The notes under the pieces are model-generated. The model saw only the letters and a program-made list of their open reading frames with translations, had not been told where the DNA came from and searched no databases. Below are positions 5,072 to 5,305 of a DNA stretch of 5,305 nt, piece after piece (the first letter of the stretch is position 1; the number at the start of each line of letters is the position of its first letter). The position numbers were made by a program, and so were the translations under genes. Source of the stretch: a bacterium (GTDB lineage Bacteria > Elusimicrobiota > Elusimicrobia > UBA1565 > UBA9628); the NCBI GenBank assembly GCA_021796015.1, contig JAJYOT010000075.1, forward strand, positions 1 to 5,305. The letters run 5' to 3'.

Positions 5072-5305
5072 TTATTCCTTAACCCGCTTTTTCGAGAACA
5101 TTGCATAAACTTTTATGCCCAATATTAAAAGCGTGGGTCCCGCGAGACAACTCGCTGAAAAAACAAAAGACACCCGTCGAGAAAGTATAAAACCAGGATC
5201 GAATACGCGGAACAACTCAACGCAGGCCGCGAGAAAGATTGGAAGGAATAAAAGCAGGTAAGCGATATTTTGCGCTGATCGGGGACTTTTTTCTATCAGC
5301 GTTTT
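5072..5305 (-). CDS. Small membrane protein, copy 2 (5' end beyond window)
   Basis: This is the C-terminal 77 codons of a second copy of the 112-aa membrane protein at 1224-1562, ending at TAA 5072-5074 (copy 1 ends in TGA). It matches copy 1 without gaps at an offset of 3848 bases. Changes relative to copy 1 are A to V in RAFDPG and, around the third helix, G to S, L to P, I to T, A to I and I to V. The remaining 100 bases to the window edge are identical to copy 1. The reading frame is intact, so the copy may be functional. The proline in the third helix is the only change likely to matter structurally. Confidence 0.8.
   Translation of the reverse strand, partial: KTLIEKSPRSAQNIAYLLLFLPIFLAACVELFRVFDPGFILSRRVSFVFSASCLAGPTLLILGIKVYAMFSKKRVKE

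Overview
The window looks like a bacterial accessory region with a decayed defence locus. All six protein-coding genes, both broken restriction genes and the antitoxin remnant lie on the minus strand, so transcription runs right to left. Shine-Dalgarno sequences are clear at several starts. No rRNA, tRNA, phage structural gene or intact transposase is visible. Nothing identifies the taxon. The mixture of GC-rich parts (hsdR fragment, hsdS fragment) and AT-rich parts (ATPase/nuclease pair, small membrane genes) points to assembly from different sources.

Left third (1-1223). A gene running off the left edge encodes a winged-helix protein resembling the replication-relaxation (MobC-like) family of mobile-element DNA-binding proteins. 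Seventeen bases upstream of its start lies a 129-base nested, branched palindrome (597-725). It could be an origin-like DNA structure or a structured 5' leader RNA. The next ~500 bases hold a frameshifted remnant of a ribbon-helix-helix antitoxin (806-925), a cluster of CGTTTGA repeats (900-1083) and otherwise nothing recognisable.

Middle (1224-1922). Two small membrane-protein genes of unknown function form a short operon (89 aa then 112 aa). Upstream of them is a 35-base palindromic repeat (1888-1922).

Right (1923-5068). In transcription order this is the 3' end of hsdS, an intact AAA ATPase, an intact TOPRIM-like protein and the 5' third of hsdR. It matches a type I restriction locus with an RloA/RloB (AbiL-like) pair between hsdS and hsdR. 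hsdS has lost its N-terminal specificity domains, hsdR has lost its helicase, and no hsdM is present in the window. The restriction system must be dead here, but the ATPase/TOPRIM pair is complete and may still act as a stand-alone defence module.

The restriction fragment is bracketed by two same-orientation copies of the 35-base palindrome (1888-1922 and 5034-5068). Outside each copy lies a copy of the small membrane gene: complete at 1224-1562, and again from 5072 to the right edge. The visible overlap is about 95% identical and every difference is a transition. The layout is therefore membrane unit / palindrome / broken defence cassette / palindrome / membrane unit. It suggests that the cassette was inserted into, or trapped within, a repeated unit by events at the palindromes.
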